A DNA stretch of 64,000 nucleotides from Roseiarcus sp963794655 (GCA_963794655.1 CAWCEV010000008.1:496001-560000); one strand, 5' to 3'; numbered from the stretch's first letter, positions 51,450 through 63,638 are shown. Made by a program: numbers and translations. Notes: generated by a model not told the origin, from the letters alone.

Positions 51450-52628
51450 ATGCCGACGCTGAATTTGACCGAGGAAACCACGCTGCCGGCAGACCGGTTT
51501 GCCGGCGCTCTCGCGGCGCGGGTCTGGCGACCGGACATCGGCGGCCCCTCCGTGGTTGCGGTCAGGCAAGACGGTTTGGTCGATATCAGCGAAAGATTCC
51601 CCACCATGCGCGATCTTTGCGAGGCGCCGGCGCCGGCCGAGGCGCTGCGCGCGGCGGAGGGACCGCGCATCGGAGCGCTTGAGGATATTCTTGCCGTCAC
51701 GCCGCGCGACAAACGCTCGCCTGGCAGCCCGTACCTTCTCCCGCCCATTGATCTGCAGGCGATTAAGGCGGCCGGCGTGACATTCGCCCAATCTCTGCTC
51801 GAGAGGGTGATCGAGGAACGCGCCCGCGGCAGCCGGGAAGGCGCAGCGAAGGCGCGCGAGGAGATCGTGGGCGTCCTCGGCGATGATCTCAGCACCCTCA
51901 AGCCCGGGTCGGCGGCGGCGATGCGGCTGAAGGCCGCGCTGGTGAAGGCAGGGGCATGGTCGCAATATCTGGAAGTCGGCATCGGCCCTGATGCCGAGGT
52001 CTTCACAAAGAGCCAGCCGATGTCAGCCGTAGGCGCGGGCGATGACGCCGGCTTTCACAGCGCTTCGCTCTGGAACAATCCCGAGCCGGAAGTGGCGCTC
52101 GCGGTCGCTTCGAGCGGAGCGATCGTGGGCGCGACGCTCGCCAACGACGTCAACCTGCGCGATTTCGAGGGGAGATCGGCTCTCTTGCTCGGCAAGGCGA
52201 AAGACCAAAATGCGAGCTGCGCGCTAGGTCCCTTCCTGCGTTTTTTCGACTCGACGTTCTCGCTCGACGACCTGCGCTCCGCCACGATTGCGCTCACCGT
52301 CGAGGGCGAGGACGGATTCCGGCTCGAAGGCGGCTCCTCGATGGCCAAGATCAGCCGCGATCCGAGCGACATCGCCGCCCAGACGATCGGGCCGAGCCAC
52401 GCCTATCCAGACGGGTTTGTTCTTCTGCTCGGGACGATGTTCGCCCCGGTCGCGGATCGCGGCGCTCCCGGCATGGGATTCACCCATAAGACCGGCGATA
52501 TCGTCGCCATCGAAACGGAAAGGCTCGGCAGGCTCGTGAATCGCATGCGGCCGTGCGAAGAATGTGAACGCTGGACCTTCGGCGTGGGCGCGCTCATGCG
52601 CAACCTCGCGCGGCGGGGGTTGATTTGA
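51450..52628 (+). CDS. FAH-fold 2-keto-3-deoxy sugar-acid dehydratase
   Basis: This 392-residue protein is an FAH-fold enzyme of the group that converts 2-keto-3-deoxy-D-arabinonate (or xylonate) to 2-oxoglutarate semialdehyde. Typical parts are GVTFAQSLLERVIEERARG near residues 109-127, NNPEPEVALAVASSGAIVGATLANDVNLRDFEGRSALLLGKAKDQNAS near 206-253 with the metal-binding Glu residues, and the C-terminal MGFTHKTGDIVAIETERLGRLVN. It lies 43 bases before an aldehyde dehydrogenase gene that would use its product. Divergent from gntR. The exact sugar is uncertain. Confidence 0.85.
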   Translation: MPTLNLTEETTLPADRFAGALAARVWRPDIGGPSVVAVRQDGLVDISERFPTMRDLCEAPAPAEALRAAEGPRIGALEDILAVTPRDKRSPGSPYLLPPIDLQAIKAAGVTFAQSLLERVIEERARGSREGAAKAREEIVGVLGDDLSTLKPGSAAAMRLKAALVKAGAWSQYLEVGIGPDAEVFTKSQPMSAVGAGDDAGFHSASLWNNPEPEVALAVASSGAIVGATLANDVNLRDFEGRSALLLGKAKDQNASCALGPFLRFFDSTFSLDDLRSATIALTVEGEDGFRLEGGSSMAKISRDPSDIAAQTIGPSHAYPDGFVLLLGTMFAPVADRGAPGMGFTHKTGDIVAIETERLGRLVNRMRPCEECERWTFGVGALMRNLARRGLI

Positions 52629-52671
52629 TCGCCTCGGCCGTGGAAGGTTCTTCAACAGTCAGGAAAGAAGC

Positions 52672-54111
52672 ATGGGCGCCCATTACAAGAACTTCATCGC
52701 AGGCGACTGGGTCGACGGCGCGACCGTTACTCGCGACATCAATCCGTCGGACACCAACGATGTCGTAGGCGAGTACGCGCAAGCCGACGCGGCTCAGACG
52801 GGAGCGGCGATCGACGCCGCGCACGCGGCGTTTCCCGCCTGGTCGCGAACATCGCCGCAGGAGCGCCACGACGTCCTGCTGCGCGTCTCGACCGAGATCC
52901 TTGCACGTCGCGACGAGCTCGGGGGCCTGCTCTCGCGCGAGGAGGGTAAGACACTGGCCGAAGGCATTGGCGAAGCGACCCGCGCTGGCCAGATCTTCGA
53001 CTTCTTCGCTGGCGAAGCGGTGAGAATTCCGGGCGAAAAATTCGCCAGCGTGCGTCCAAACGTCGACATCGAGGTCACACGCGAACCGCTCGGGGTCGTC
53101 GGAATTATTGCGCCCTGGAATTTCCCGATCGCAATCCCGGCCTGGAAGATCGCGCCCGCCCTCGCCTACGGAAATACGGTGGTGTTCAAGCCCGCCGATC
53201 TCGTCCCCGGATCCGCCCACGCGCTGGCCGAGATCATCGTCCGCGCCGGCATTCCGAAGGGTGTATTCAATCTGGTTGTCGGACGGGGCTCGACCGTCGG
53301 TCAGGCGATCCTCGACCATAAAAAGGTTGACGCGATCACCTTCACCGGATCGGTCGCGACCGGCCGCCGAGTCGCGGCGGCCTGCGCCGGCGCGATGCGC
53401 CGATTCCAGCTCGAAATGGGCGGCAAAAATCCGCTCATCGTGCTCGCGGACGCCGACCTGCCGACGGCGGTCGAATGCGCGGTCAACGGCGCCTATTTTT
53501 CAACCGGTCAGCGCTGCACGGCTTCGTCTCGGCTCATCGTCGAGGAGCCGATCTATCGAGCTTTCGCCGACAAGCTGATCGAGCGGATGCGGGGACTGGT
53601 CGTGGACGACGCCGTGAAACCGGGAACGCATATTGGCCCGGTCGTGGATGCGACCCAGCTCGAGCAGGATCTCTCCTACGTCACGATCGGCCAGGGCGAG
53701 GGGGCGAAGCTCGCGCTCGGCGGCGAACGGCTTAATCGCGCCACCCCCGGATACTACATGGCTCCCGCGCTCTTCCTCGACGCCGACAACTCGATGCGCA
53801 TTTCGCGCGAGGAAATCTTCGGTCCGGTCTCCGCGATGATCCCGGCCCGCGATTACGATCATGCGCTGTCGATCGCCAACGATACCGAATTTGGCTTGTG
53901 CGCTGGCATTTGCACGACGAGCCTGAAGCACGCCTCGCATTTCAAGCGCAATGCCGAAGTCGGGATGGCGATGGTCAATCTACCGACGGCCGGCGTCGAC
54001 TACCACGCGCCGTTCGGCGGCCGCAAAGGCTCGAACCTCGGTGCGCGCGAGCAGGGACGCTATGCGGTGGAATTCTACACGACGGTAAAGACGGCCTACA
54101 CGCTGGCCTGA
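52672..54111 (+). CDS. Aldehyde dehydrogenase, probable 2-oxoglutarate semialdehyde (2,5-dioxovalerate) dehydrogenase
   Basis: The 479-residue enzyme has all aldehyde dehydrogenase motifs: IIAPWNFPIAIPAWKIAPALAYGNTVVFKPAD near residues 144-175, ITFTGSVATGRR near 222-233, LEMGGKNPLIV near 247-257 (general base Glu) and STGQRCTASSRLIVEE near 278-293 (nucleophile Cys). The sequence type fits 2,5-dioxovalerate dehydrogenases, which oxidise 2-oxoglutarate semialdehyde to 2-oxoglutarate with NAD(P)+. The neighbouring FAH-type dehydratase makes that substrate, supporting the call. Confidence 0.87.
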   Translation: MGAHYKNFIAGDWVDGATVTRDINPSDTNDVVGEYAQADAAQTGAAIDAAHAAFPAWSRTSPQERHDVLLRVSTEILARRDELGGLLSREEGKTLAEGIGEATRAGQIFDFFAGEAVRIPGEKFASVRPNVDIEVTREPLGVVGIIAPWNFPIAIPAWKIAPALAYGNTVVFKPADLVPGSAHALAEIIVRAGIPKGVFNLVVGRGSTVGQAILDHKKVDAITFTGSVATGRRVAAACAGAMRRFQLEMGGKNPLIVLADADLPTAVECAVNGAYFSTGQRCTASSRLIVEEPIYRAFADKLIERMRGLVVDDAVKPGTHIGPVVDATQLEQDLSYVTIGQGEGAKLALGGERLNRATPGYYMAPALFLDADNSMRISREEIFGPVSAMIPARDYDHALSIANDTEFGLCAGICTTSLKHASHFKRNAEVGMAMVNLPTAGVDYHAPFGGRKGSNLGAREQGRYAVEFYTTVKTAYTLA

Positions 54112-54153
54112 GCCCGGCGTCGGCCGGAGGGCGTTGCAGGGGCGCGCGAAACG

Positions 54154-55083
54154 ATGATCCTGATCTCCGGCGAGGCGCTGATCGACCTCATCCCCGATCC
54201 GGTCAAGGCCAACGCTTACGATGCCGTGCTCGGGGGGTCGCCCTATAATGTCGCGATCGGCCTCGCGCGGCTGGGCTCGCAAACCGCTTTCGTTTCGCGC
54301 ATTTCCGCCGACGGCAATGGCGAAGCGCTCGCCGCCGCGCTCGCCGCGAGCGGCGTCGATCTCAGCTTTGTCGCCCGCGACCTTCGCCCGACTACGCTCG
54401 CTTTCGTGATGCGCGGCACCGCCAAGACCGGCTCGCGCTATTCGTTCTACCTCGACGGCACGGCCTACGACGGTCCTTGGCCCTTCCCGAAGGAATGGCC
54501 GAAAGCTGCGCAACATCTGCATGTTGGCTCATTCGCCGCTGTCGAGCGTCACGGAAGGACAGTGGTCGAGGCCATTCGGGCCGCCGGGCGGCATGCGACC
54601 GTGAGCTTTGATCCCAACATCCGTCCGTTCGTGACCCCGGACCGAGAATCGGTTGTGAACCTGGTCGAGAAGGAGGTGACCCTCGCCCGCCTCGTCAAGG
54701 CGAGCGAGGAGGATCTCGAATGGCTTTACCCTGGCCGCCCGGTCGTCGACACCCTCGCCGCCTGGGCCAAGTCCGGTCCGCGATTTTGCGTCGCGACACT
54801 GGGAGAACGCGGCGCGCTCGCCATCTTGGGTAAGGACAAGGTTGAGGTCGCAGCGGCGCGAGTCGAGGTCGTGGACACCGTTGGCGCCGGCGACAGTTTC
54901 ATGTCCGCGCTTCTTTCGGCGATGGATCGCGACCATTCGCTCGGGGCCGAAGCGCCCGAGCCCAGTCGCAGCGAACTCGAACGATGGCTGCGCTTTGCGG
55001 CGGCCGCATCGGCCATTACGTGCACCCGCAAGGGCTCGGATCCGCCGACGCGGCCGGAAGTCGAGGCCTTCCTCTCCGGGTGA
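54154..55083 (+). CDS. PfkB-family carbohydrate kinase (fructokinase/KDG kinase-like)
   Basis: The 309-residue kinase begins MILISGEALIDLIP and has the first PfkB signature in LGGSPYNVAIGLARLG near residues 26-41 and the second in DTVGAGDSFMSALL near 245-258 with catalytic Asp. The combination resembles fructokinases and 2-keto-3-deoxygluconate kinases. It is 42 bases after the aldehyde dehydrogenase gene and the last of the plus-strand arm. Phosphorylation of a sugar or keto-deoxy acid belonging to the same locus is likely. Confidence 0.82.
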   Translation: MILISGEALIDLIPDPVKANAYDAVLGGSPYNVAIGLARLGSQTAFVSRISADGNGEALAAALAASGVDLSFVARDLRPTTLAFVMRGTAKTGSRYSFYLDGTAYDGPWPFPKEWPKAAQHLHVGSFAAVERHGRTVVEAIRAAGRHATVSFDPNIRPFVTPDRESVVNLVEKEVTLARLVKASEEDLEWLYPGRPVVDTLAAWAKSGPRFCVATLGERGALAILGKDKVEVAAARVEVVDTVGAGDSFMSALLSAMDRDHSLGAEAPEPSRSELERWLRFAAAASAITCTRKGSDPPTRPEVEAFLSG

Positions 55084-55168
55084 GCAAAAATCGGGCATGG
55101 AATTAAGGGCGAAGTCCACGAGCGTTGCGGGCGCCGAACCGGCGGTCTAAAACGCCAACCGAACAGCA

Positions 55169-55594
55169 ATGGGGATCAATGCCGTGGCCTCGAGCGATGC
55201 TCTGCCTGGTCCGCGCCGTCAGCGGCCGTTGTCGCCGCATCTGAGCGTCTATCGTTTCACGATAACGATGGCGATGTCGATCGCGCACCGGATCAGCGGC
55301 ATGGCTCTTTATGTCGGCGTCCTGCTGCTTGCCTGGTTTCTCATCGCGACCTCGACGGACGCAGCGACTTTCGCGGTCTTTGCCGGATTCATCCAATCGT
55401 TTATCGGACGACTCGTCCTGTTCGCCTTTACCTGGGCGCTCTTTCATCACCTCGTCGGCGGCATTCGCCACGTCGTTTGGGACTCCGGCCATGGCCTGGA
55501 CGCGCCGCTGCGCGATCAAATGGCCTGGGCGACGCTCATCGGAGGCTTGGCGTTGACCATTGTCGTCTGGGGCGTAGGTTACGCCGTTCGCTAG
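55169..55594 (+). CDS. sdhC: Succinate dehydrogenase cytochrome b556 subunit
   Basis: This 141-residue membrane anchor has three helices. RPLSPHLSVYRFTITMAMSIAHRISGMAL near residues 18-46 carries the quinone-site Ser/Arg residues, and FTWALFHHLVGGIRHVVWDSGHGL near 88-111 carries the haem-ligand His. It is first in sdhCDAB, the usual alphaproteobacterial order, and starts nine bases before sdhD. Confidence 0.93.
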   Translation: MGINAVASSDALPGPRRQRPLSPHLSVYRFTITMAMSIAHRISGMALYVGVLLLAWFLIATSTDAATFAVFAGFIQSFIGRLVLFAFTWALFHHLVGGIRHVVWDSGHGLDAPLRDQMAWATLIGGLALTIVVWGVGYAVR

Positions 55595-55603
55595 GAGCAT
55601 TGC

Positions 55604-55993
55604 ATGGTTGATCATCCAAGCGATCTGCGCACTCCCCTCGGGCGGGTGCGATTTCTCGGCGCGGCGCGGACGGGGACATTGGACGCCTGGATCATTCATC
55701 TGACTTCGGTCGCTCTCGTGCCCCTGACCGTCGGCTTCGTTTGGCTCGTCCTCGACCTCCTGCGCAAGGATTACAACGAGGTGCGGGCGGAGCTCGCCCG
55801 TCCGATTCCTGCGATCCTGCTACTGGCGTTCGTCCTCGGCGGCATCGTCCATATGGAGCTCGGCATGCGGTCCGTTATCGCCGACTATATCGCCGGCCAG
55901 TCGCGCGCCTGGGCGCTGACCGCCAACACTCTTTCCGCCGCGCTTCTGGCGCTCGCGTGCGTCTACGCGACGCTGCGCATCGCCTTCACCTGA
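55604..55993 (+). CDS. sdhD: Succinate dehydrogenase hydrophobic anchor subunit
   Basis: This 129-residue protein has three membrane helices. The start TPLGRVRFLGAARTGTLDAWIIHLTSVALVPLTVGF near residues 9-44 and HMELGMRSVIADYI near 83-96, with the second haem-ligand His, are typical of SdhD. It lies between sdhC and sdhA with gaps of 9 and 26 bases. Confidence 0.92.
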   Translation: MVDHPSDLRTPLGRVRFLGAARTGTLDAWIIHLTSVALVPLTVGFVWLVLDLLRKDYNEVRAELARPIPAILLLAFVLGGIVHMELGMRSVIADYIAGQSRAWALTANTLSAALLALACVYATLRIAFT

Positions 55994-56019
55994 GCAACCC
56001 CTGGAAAGACGGACCACCG

Positions 56020-57855
56020 ATGGCGACCAACGGCTCTTCCGCGCAGAGCGCGCCGGCGCTCGGGGGCAAGGCCTATCCGATCACCGACCACACGTTCGAT
56101 GTTGTCGTGGTCGGCGCCGGCGGCGCCGGCTTGCGCGCGAGCGTCGGTTGCGCCCAAGCCGGTCTCCGCACGGCTTGCATCTCGAAAGTATTCCCCACCC
56201 GCTCGCATACGGTCGCCGCGCAAGGCGGCATTTCCGCCGCCTTAGGCAACATGGGGGCCGACGACTGGCGGTGGCACATGTACGACACCGTCAAGGGTTC
56301 CGACTGGCTCGGCGACCAGGATGCGATCGAATATATGTGCCGCCAGGCGCCGGCCGCGGTCTATGAACTGGACCATTGGGGCGTGCCGTTCTCCCGCACC
56401 GAGGCGGGGCAGATCTACCAGCGGCCGTTCGGCGGCATGACGACCGAATTCGGCAAAGGAATCGCCCAGCGCACCTGCGCCGCCGCCGACCGCACCGGGC
56501 ACGCCATCCTGCACACGCTCTACGGCCAGGCGCTGAAGGCGAAATGCCAGTTCTTCATCGAGTATTTCGCTATCGACCTCATCCGCGACGCGGAAGGTGC
56601 GATCCGCGGCCTCGTCTGTCTCAAGCTGGATGATGGAACCATTCATCAATTCCGGGCCCAGACCACCATTTTGGCCACGGGCGGCTACGGACGCGCCTAT
56701 TTCTCGGCGACTTCCGCCCACACCTGCACTGGCGACGGCAATGCGATGGCGCTGCGCGCCGGCCTGCCGCTGCAGGACATGGAGTTTGTGCAGTTCCATC
56801 CGACCGGCATCTACGGCGCCGGGTGCCTCATCACCGAGGGCGCCCGCGGCGAAGGCGGCTATCTCGTCAATTCAGAGGGCGAGCGCTTCATGGAGCGCTA
56901 TGCGCCGCACGCGAAGGACCTCGCCTCGCGCGATGTCGTGAGCCGGTCGATGACGATGGAAATTCGCGAAGGTCGCGGGGTCGGCAAAAACAAGGACCAC
57001 ATTTACCTGCACCTCGACCATCTCGATCCCAAGGTGCTGCACGAGCGCCTGCCCGGCATTTCCGAGAGCGCCCGCATATTCTCCGGAGTCGATCTCACCA
57101 AGGAACCGATCCCCGTCCTGCCGACCGTCCACTATAATATGGGCGGCATCCCGACCAATTATCATGGCGAGGTCCTGACCAAGGTCAATGGCGACCCCGA
57201 TGCGATCGTGTCCGGACTGATGGCGCTGGGCGAGGCGGCTTGCGTCTCCGTCCATGGCGCGAACAGGCTCGGCTCGAATTCGCTGATCGACCTCGTCGTC
57301 TTCGGCCGCGCCGCGGGCCTGCGCGCCGCCGAGACGCTGAAGCCCGGCGACAGCCAACCCGAACTCCCCAAGGACAGCGCCGAGTTCGCGCTCGCCCGGC
57401 TCGACCGGTTCCGCAACGCCAAGGGCAAGACGCCAACGGCCGCGCTGCGTCTCGGCATGCAGATGGTGATGCAGAACAATTGCGCAGTGTTTCGCACCGG
57501 CGAGGTGCTCGCCGAGGGCAAGGAGAAGATCCATGCCGCTTGGCGCTCGGGGGCGGACGTCTCGGTGACCGACCGCTCGCTGATCTGGAATTCCGATCTC
57601 ATCGAGACGCTCGAATACGACAATTTGATCGTGCAGGCGGTCGTGACGATGGAAGGCGCGGCGAACCGTCTAGAAAGCCGCGGCGCGCATGCTCGCGAGG
57701 ACTTTCCCAACCGCGACGACGTCAACTGGATGAAGCACACGCTTGCCTGGATCGACCCTGACAAGCAGACGGTTTCGATCGATTACCGGCCGGTGCACGC
57801 CTATACGATGAGCAACGAAATCGGCTACATCGAGCCGAAGGCGCGGGTTTATTGA
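56020..57855 (+). CDS. sdhA: Succinate dehydrogenase flavoprotein subunit
   Basis: The 611-residue catalytic subunit oxidises succinate to fumarate. The FAD motif VVVGAGGAGLRASVG is near residues 29-43, the flavin-linked His in RSHTVAAQGGISAALG near 60-75, and the active-site segments FVQFHPTGIYGAGCLITEGARGEGG near 251-275 and VHYNMGGIPTNYHG near 368-382 are intact. The ATG at 56020 matches the family N-terminus; the longer frame is the shadow of sdhD. Member of the sdhCDAB operon. Confidence 0.97.
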   Translation: MATNGSSAQSAPALGGKAYPITDHTFDVVVVGAGGAGLRASVGCAQAGLRTACISKVFPTRSHTVAAQGGISAALGNMGADDWRWHMYDTVKGSDWLGDQDAIEYMCRQAPAAVYELDHWGVPFSRTEAGQIYQRPFGGMTTEFGKGIAQRTCAAADRTGHAILHTLYGQALKAKCQFFIEYFAIDLIRDAEGAIRGLVCLKLDDGTIHQFRAQTTILATGGYGRAYFSATSAHTCTGDGNAMALRAGLPLQDMEFVQFHPTGIYGAGCLITEGARGEGGYLVNSEGERFMERYAPHAKDLASRDVVSRSMTMEIREGRGVGKNKDHIYLHLDHLDPKVLHERLPGISESARIFSGVDLTKEPIPVLPTVHYNMGGIPTNYHGEVLTKVNGDPDAIVSGLMALGEAACVSVHGANRLGSNSLIDLVVFGRAAGLRAAETLKPGDSQPELPKDSAEFALARLDRFRNAKGKTPTAALRLGMQMVMQNNCAVFRTGEVLAEGKEKIHAAWRSGADVSVTDRSLIWNSDLIETLEYDNLIVQAVVTMEGAANRLESRGAHAREDFPNRDDVNWMKHTLAWIDPDKQTVSIDYRPVHAYTMSNEIGYIEPKARVY

Positions 57856-57907
57856 CGGTCCGCCGATGCGCAAGGCCGGAAGGCGTTCTGGGGATGGATG
57901 AGGCGCA

Positions 57908-58687
57908 ATGGTCCAACTGACTCTGCCCGAGAACTCGCGCATCAAGCCGGGCAAGACTTGGCCGAAGCCGGCCAGCGCCGCGCGGGTGACCGAGTTCCGG
58001 ATCTATCGCTGGAATCCGGACGACGGCGCCAATCCGCGTTTAGACACGTATTTCGTCGACCGCGACGATTGCGGGCCGATGGTTCTGGACGCGCTCATCT
58101 GGATCAAGTCGAAAGTCGACTCAACTCTGACCTTCCGCCGCTCCTGCCGCGAGGGAGTTTGCGGGTCATGCGCCATGAATATCGACGGGCTGAATACACT
58201 CGCCTGCACTCGCGGCATCGACGACGTCGCCGCGCCGGTCACGATCTATCCGCTGCCGCACCAGGAAGTCATCAAGGACCTGGTTCCCGATCTCACGATC
58301 TTCTACGCCCAGCACGCCTCGATTGAGCCGTGGCTCAAGACCGCAACCCCGCCGCCCGAGAAGGAATGGTTGCAGTCGCCGGAAGAGCGGGCTGAGCTCG
58401 ACGGCCTCTACGAGTGCATATTGTGCGCTTGCTGTTCGACTTCCTGCCCGAGCTATTGGTGGAACGGCGACCGCTATCTGGGCCCTGCGGTCCTTCTTCA
58501 GGCCTATCGCTGGCTTGTCGACTCGCGCGACGAGGCGCAGGGCGAGCGGCTCGACAATCTCGAGGATCCGTTTCGCCTTTACCGCTGCCACACGATCATG
58601 AATTGCGCCAAGACTTGCCCCAAGGGACTGAACCCGGCCAAGGCGATTGCGCGGATCAAGACGATGATGGTCGAGCGCCGCCTGTGA
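57908..58687 (+). CDS. sdhB: Succinate dehydrogenase iron-sulfur subunit
   Basis: The 259-residue subunit carries electrons from FAD to quinone. The 2Fe-2S site is CREGVCGSCAMNIDG near residues 78-92, the 4Fe-4S site CILCACCSTSCPSYWWN near 171-187 and the 3Fe-4S cysteines are in CHTIMNCAKTCPKGLNP near 227-243. It is the last gene of the sdh operon, 52 bases after sdhA. Confidence 0.97.
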   Translation: MVQLTLPENSRIKPGKTWPKPASAARVTEFRIYRWNPDDGANPRLDTYFVDRDDCGPMVLDALIWIKSKVDSTLTFRRSCREGVCGSCAMNIDGLNTLACTRGIDDVAAPVTIYPLPHQEVIKDLVPDLTIFYAQHASIEPWLKTATPPPEKEWLQSPEERAELDGLYECILCACCSTSCPSYWWNGDRYLGPAVLLQAYRWLVDSRDEAQGERLDNLEDPFRLYRCHTIMNCAKTCPKGLNPAKAIARIKTMMVERRL

Positions 58688-58849
58688 CTCGGGCGACGGC
58701 GAAACAGTCCCGCGCTGAGCGGCCAACGTCGACTTACGGCTGGAATCGGCCGGCGAGGCGTGCGACGATCGGCGGAGGCATCAACGCCGCGGTCTGGCGC
58801 CCTCGAAATATGATGATGGCGACGAAGGACTTTTTTTGAGGAGGCCCCA

Positions 58850-59386
58850 ATGGCGAAGTTGAAATCGGTGAAGGAGACCCACGTCCGCGAGCGCCTCGGC
58901 ACGCCAACCGACCTGAAGCCCGAGGCCACCAGGGATGTCTCGGCCGCCCTTGGGGGATTGCTGGCGGATGTGTTCGCGCTCTACATGAAAACCAAGAACT
59001 TCCATTGGCATATGAGCGGTCCGCATTTCCGCGACTACCATCTGCTCCTCGACGAGCATGGCGAGCAGATCTTTGATATGACCGACGACATCGCCGAGCG
59101 GGCGCGCAAGATCGGCGGCACGACGCTCCATTCGATCGGCGACATTGCCCGGCGGCAGCGCATTCTCGACAACGACGCCGACTATGTCGATCCGAAAGAC
59201 ATGCTGGCGGAGCTGCGTGACGATAACGAGCGGCTGACCACGATCATGCGCCAGGTCCACGGCGTCTGCGATGGCTATGGCGATGTCGCAACGGCGAGCC
59301 TGCTCGAGAACTGGATCGATCAGACCGAGCGGCGGACCTGGTTCCTGTTCGAGGCGACGCGCGGCGGCCCCGGGGCGAACGACTGA
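58850..59386 (+). CDS. dps: Dps-family ferritin-like DNA-protection protein
   Basis: The 178-residue protein is a four-helix ferritin-like subunit that forms a 12-mer, oxidises Fe(II) with peroxide and stores iron. The inter-subunit ferroxidase residues are in YMKTKNFHWHMSGPHFRDYHLLLDEH near residues 44-69 (His and Asp/Glu). The Lys-rich start (MAKLKSVK) could bind DNA. A strong GAGGAGG site precedes the ATG. No clear OxyR or Fur box was recognised upstream. Confidence 0.92.
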   Translation: MAKLKSVKETHVRERLGTPTDLKPEATRDVSAALGGLLADVFALYMKTKNFHWHMSGPHFRDYHLLLDEHGEQIFDMTDDIAERARKIGGTTLHSIGDIARRQRILDNDADYVDPKDMLAELRDDNERLTTIMRQVHGVCDGYGDVATASLLENWIDQTERRTWFLFEATRGGPGAND

Positions 59387-60015
59387 CGGAGCCAGGGCGG
59401 ACGAATTTCATACGGCTGGGGTTCATTTCCTGCCGTCGCGCCGCGCGCGCGATCGGCGGCGGCCCTGGCGGAGCCGCCGGCAAAAGACGGCGCTGAAGAG
59501 CGCGGCGTTCGGGCGCGACCGGTGTGCGGCTTTCGTTGCAGTGACGTCGCATTCAGGGGGCGACCCGGACACCCTTTGCGACGCGAGCCATCGGCTCAGT
59601 TCATTCGCGCGCTTTCATAAGAGTCGAGCACTTCAGCGCGAAGCCGCCTATCATCATACCGCCGGCTGACCGACAGCGGGTGTGAGGCGATGATCGGCAT
59701 GTCAGCTCATCGTCGACCCTGGTGAGCGGCAGGACCTGAGAGCATTGCGACCTGCAAGCTAGTCGTGGCGCTCCTCCGCGACGGTGACGTTCCCACTCCC
59801 GTCGCCTAAGCGCAATTGTCGTGCGAGCTTGTCGAGATGCCGGCCTATGACCGTAAGCATCGACGCAGCGGGCGGCTAGAAAGGGGGAGCAGGTTCGGCA
59901 ATTGGCGGGGCCCCGCTTCTGACTCAATATGTTGACCTTTCTCAATGCACTTCATTCTTCTTGTGCGATTTTGGCCTTTCAGTCGGCTTATTGGCCGGCA
60001 TGAAGAGCTAAATTA
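59387..60015. other. 629-base spacer after dps, no supported gene
   Basis: A GC-rich hairpin (CGGCGGC at 59454-59460 with GCCGCCG at 59473-59479) lies 68 bases after dps but lacks a T-run. A perfect 12-base palindrome GCGGGGCCCCGC is at 59905-59916. The right end is AT-richer and probably holds the promoter of the next gene. A 33-codon minus-strand frame (59860-59759) has codon use like a gene but no recognisable family; I do not call it. Confidence 0.5.
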
Positions 60016-60825
60016 ATGTCTCGCCTCTTTACATGCGCCGTCCTGCTCTTGACGCCATTCCTTGTTCTCCTGACGAGCCAGGCCCAAGCGGGCGAGCCCA
60101 TGGGAGAGGCGGGTCGGGCATGGAAGCGATCCACGCCAATTGAAACAGTCCAATACTTCCTCTTTGATGACGAAGATTACTGCTGGTACGACGATGGCTG
60201 GCAAGGCCCCGGCTGGTACTGGTGTGGTTCCGAGTGGAATCAAGGTTACGGCTGGGGCGGCCCTTACAACTGGAATGGCTGGGGCGGCGGCTATTACATC
60301 CACCGCTATCGCCCGCACGGCGTGGGCGTATGGCACGCCGGGCCGCCGAACCGCCTTGGCGTGGGCGGCGTTCCAGCGGGCCACAACCCACCCGGCGGCA
60401 ACGGTCCGGCCCACCACTTTGCGGCTCCGGCGCACGGTCGCCCGCAAGGCGCGGGCGTTCCACTTAGCGGTGTCTATGGCCCTGGCGCTCCTGCGTCTCC
60501 CGCCTTCCACCCCGAACTTAGGGGCGTCAGTGGCCCCGGCGCTCCGGCGTCCCATGCCTTCCAGCCGGAACTTAGGGGCGTCTATGGCCCCGGCGCTCCA
60601 GCGTCTCATGCCTTCCAGCCGGGTTCGTCTCCGGTCTTCCACGGCGGCGGCGGAGGATGGGGGGGCTTCGGTCAAGGCGGGGGCTTCCGCGGATTTGACG
60701 GCGGAGGAGGCGTCCGCGGCGGCGGCTTCGGCGGCGGCGGCTTCGGCGGCTTCGGTGGCGGCGCTGGGGGCTTCCACGGCGGCGGCGCCTTCTTCGGCGG
60801 ACATGGCGGCGGCGGCCACCGCTGA
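60016..60825 (+). CDS. Secreted Gly/Pro-rich repetitive protein
   Basis: The 269-residue protein has a signal peptide (residues 1-25) and an aromatic/Gly-rich part (about 50-100) with YCWYDDGWQGPGWYWCG, the pattern of small surface-exposed or biofilm-matrix proteins. Three 18-residue repeats (150-203) with GVYGPGAPAS cores follow, then a C-terminal tail that is over half Gly with Phe and His (about 205-269). No catalytic domain is seen. The composition suggests a structural or metal-binding extracellular protein (many His and Gly). Converges with the GH63 gene. Confidence 0.7.
   Translation: MSRLFTCAVLLLTPFLVLLTSQAQAGEPMGEAGRAWKRSTPIETVQYFLFDDEDYCWYDDGWQGPGWYWCGSEWNQGYGWGGPYNWNGWGGGYYIHRYRPHGVGVWHAGPPNRLGVGGVPAGHNPPGGNGPAHHFAAPAHGRPQGAGVPLSGVYGPGAPASPAFHPELRGVSGPGAPASHAFQPELRGVYGPGAPASHAFQPGSSPVFHGGGGGWGGFGQGGGFRGFDGGGGVRGGGFGGGGFGGFGGGAGGFHGGGAFFGGHGGGGHR
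60463..60624 (+). repeat. Three 54-base coding repeats
   Basis: Three in-frame copies of a 54-base unit encode 18 residues each (150-167, 168-185, 186-203), differing at a few positions; copies 2 and 3 are nearly identical. Confidence 0.9.
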
Positions 60826-60971
60826 GCGGGTCACTGGCGAGTGCCGCCCCTTGGCGCCTGCACCAAGCAAAACGTCAGGGGGCACACCCATGATTCTGGC
60901 GGGATGCGAGGGCCAAAGAGCGGGCGGCTCGGCGATTGCCGCCTCGACGGGCTTGATCCAGCGTTTCGGCC

Positions 60972-63638
<2,667 letters not shown>

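Noticed and set aside
59759..59860. 33-codon minus-strand frame in the spacer after dps
   Set aside because: Codon use is gene-like but there is no ribosome-binding site, no family match and it is too short to support alone; possibly a remnant.
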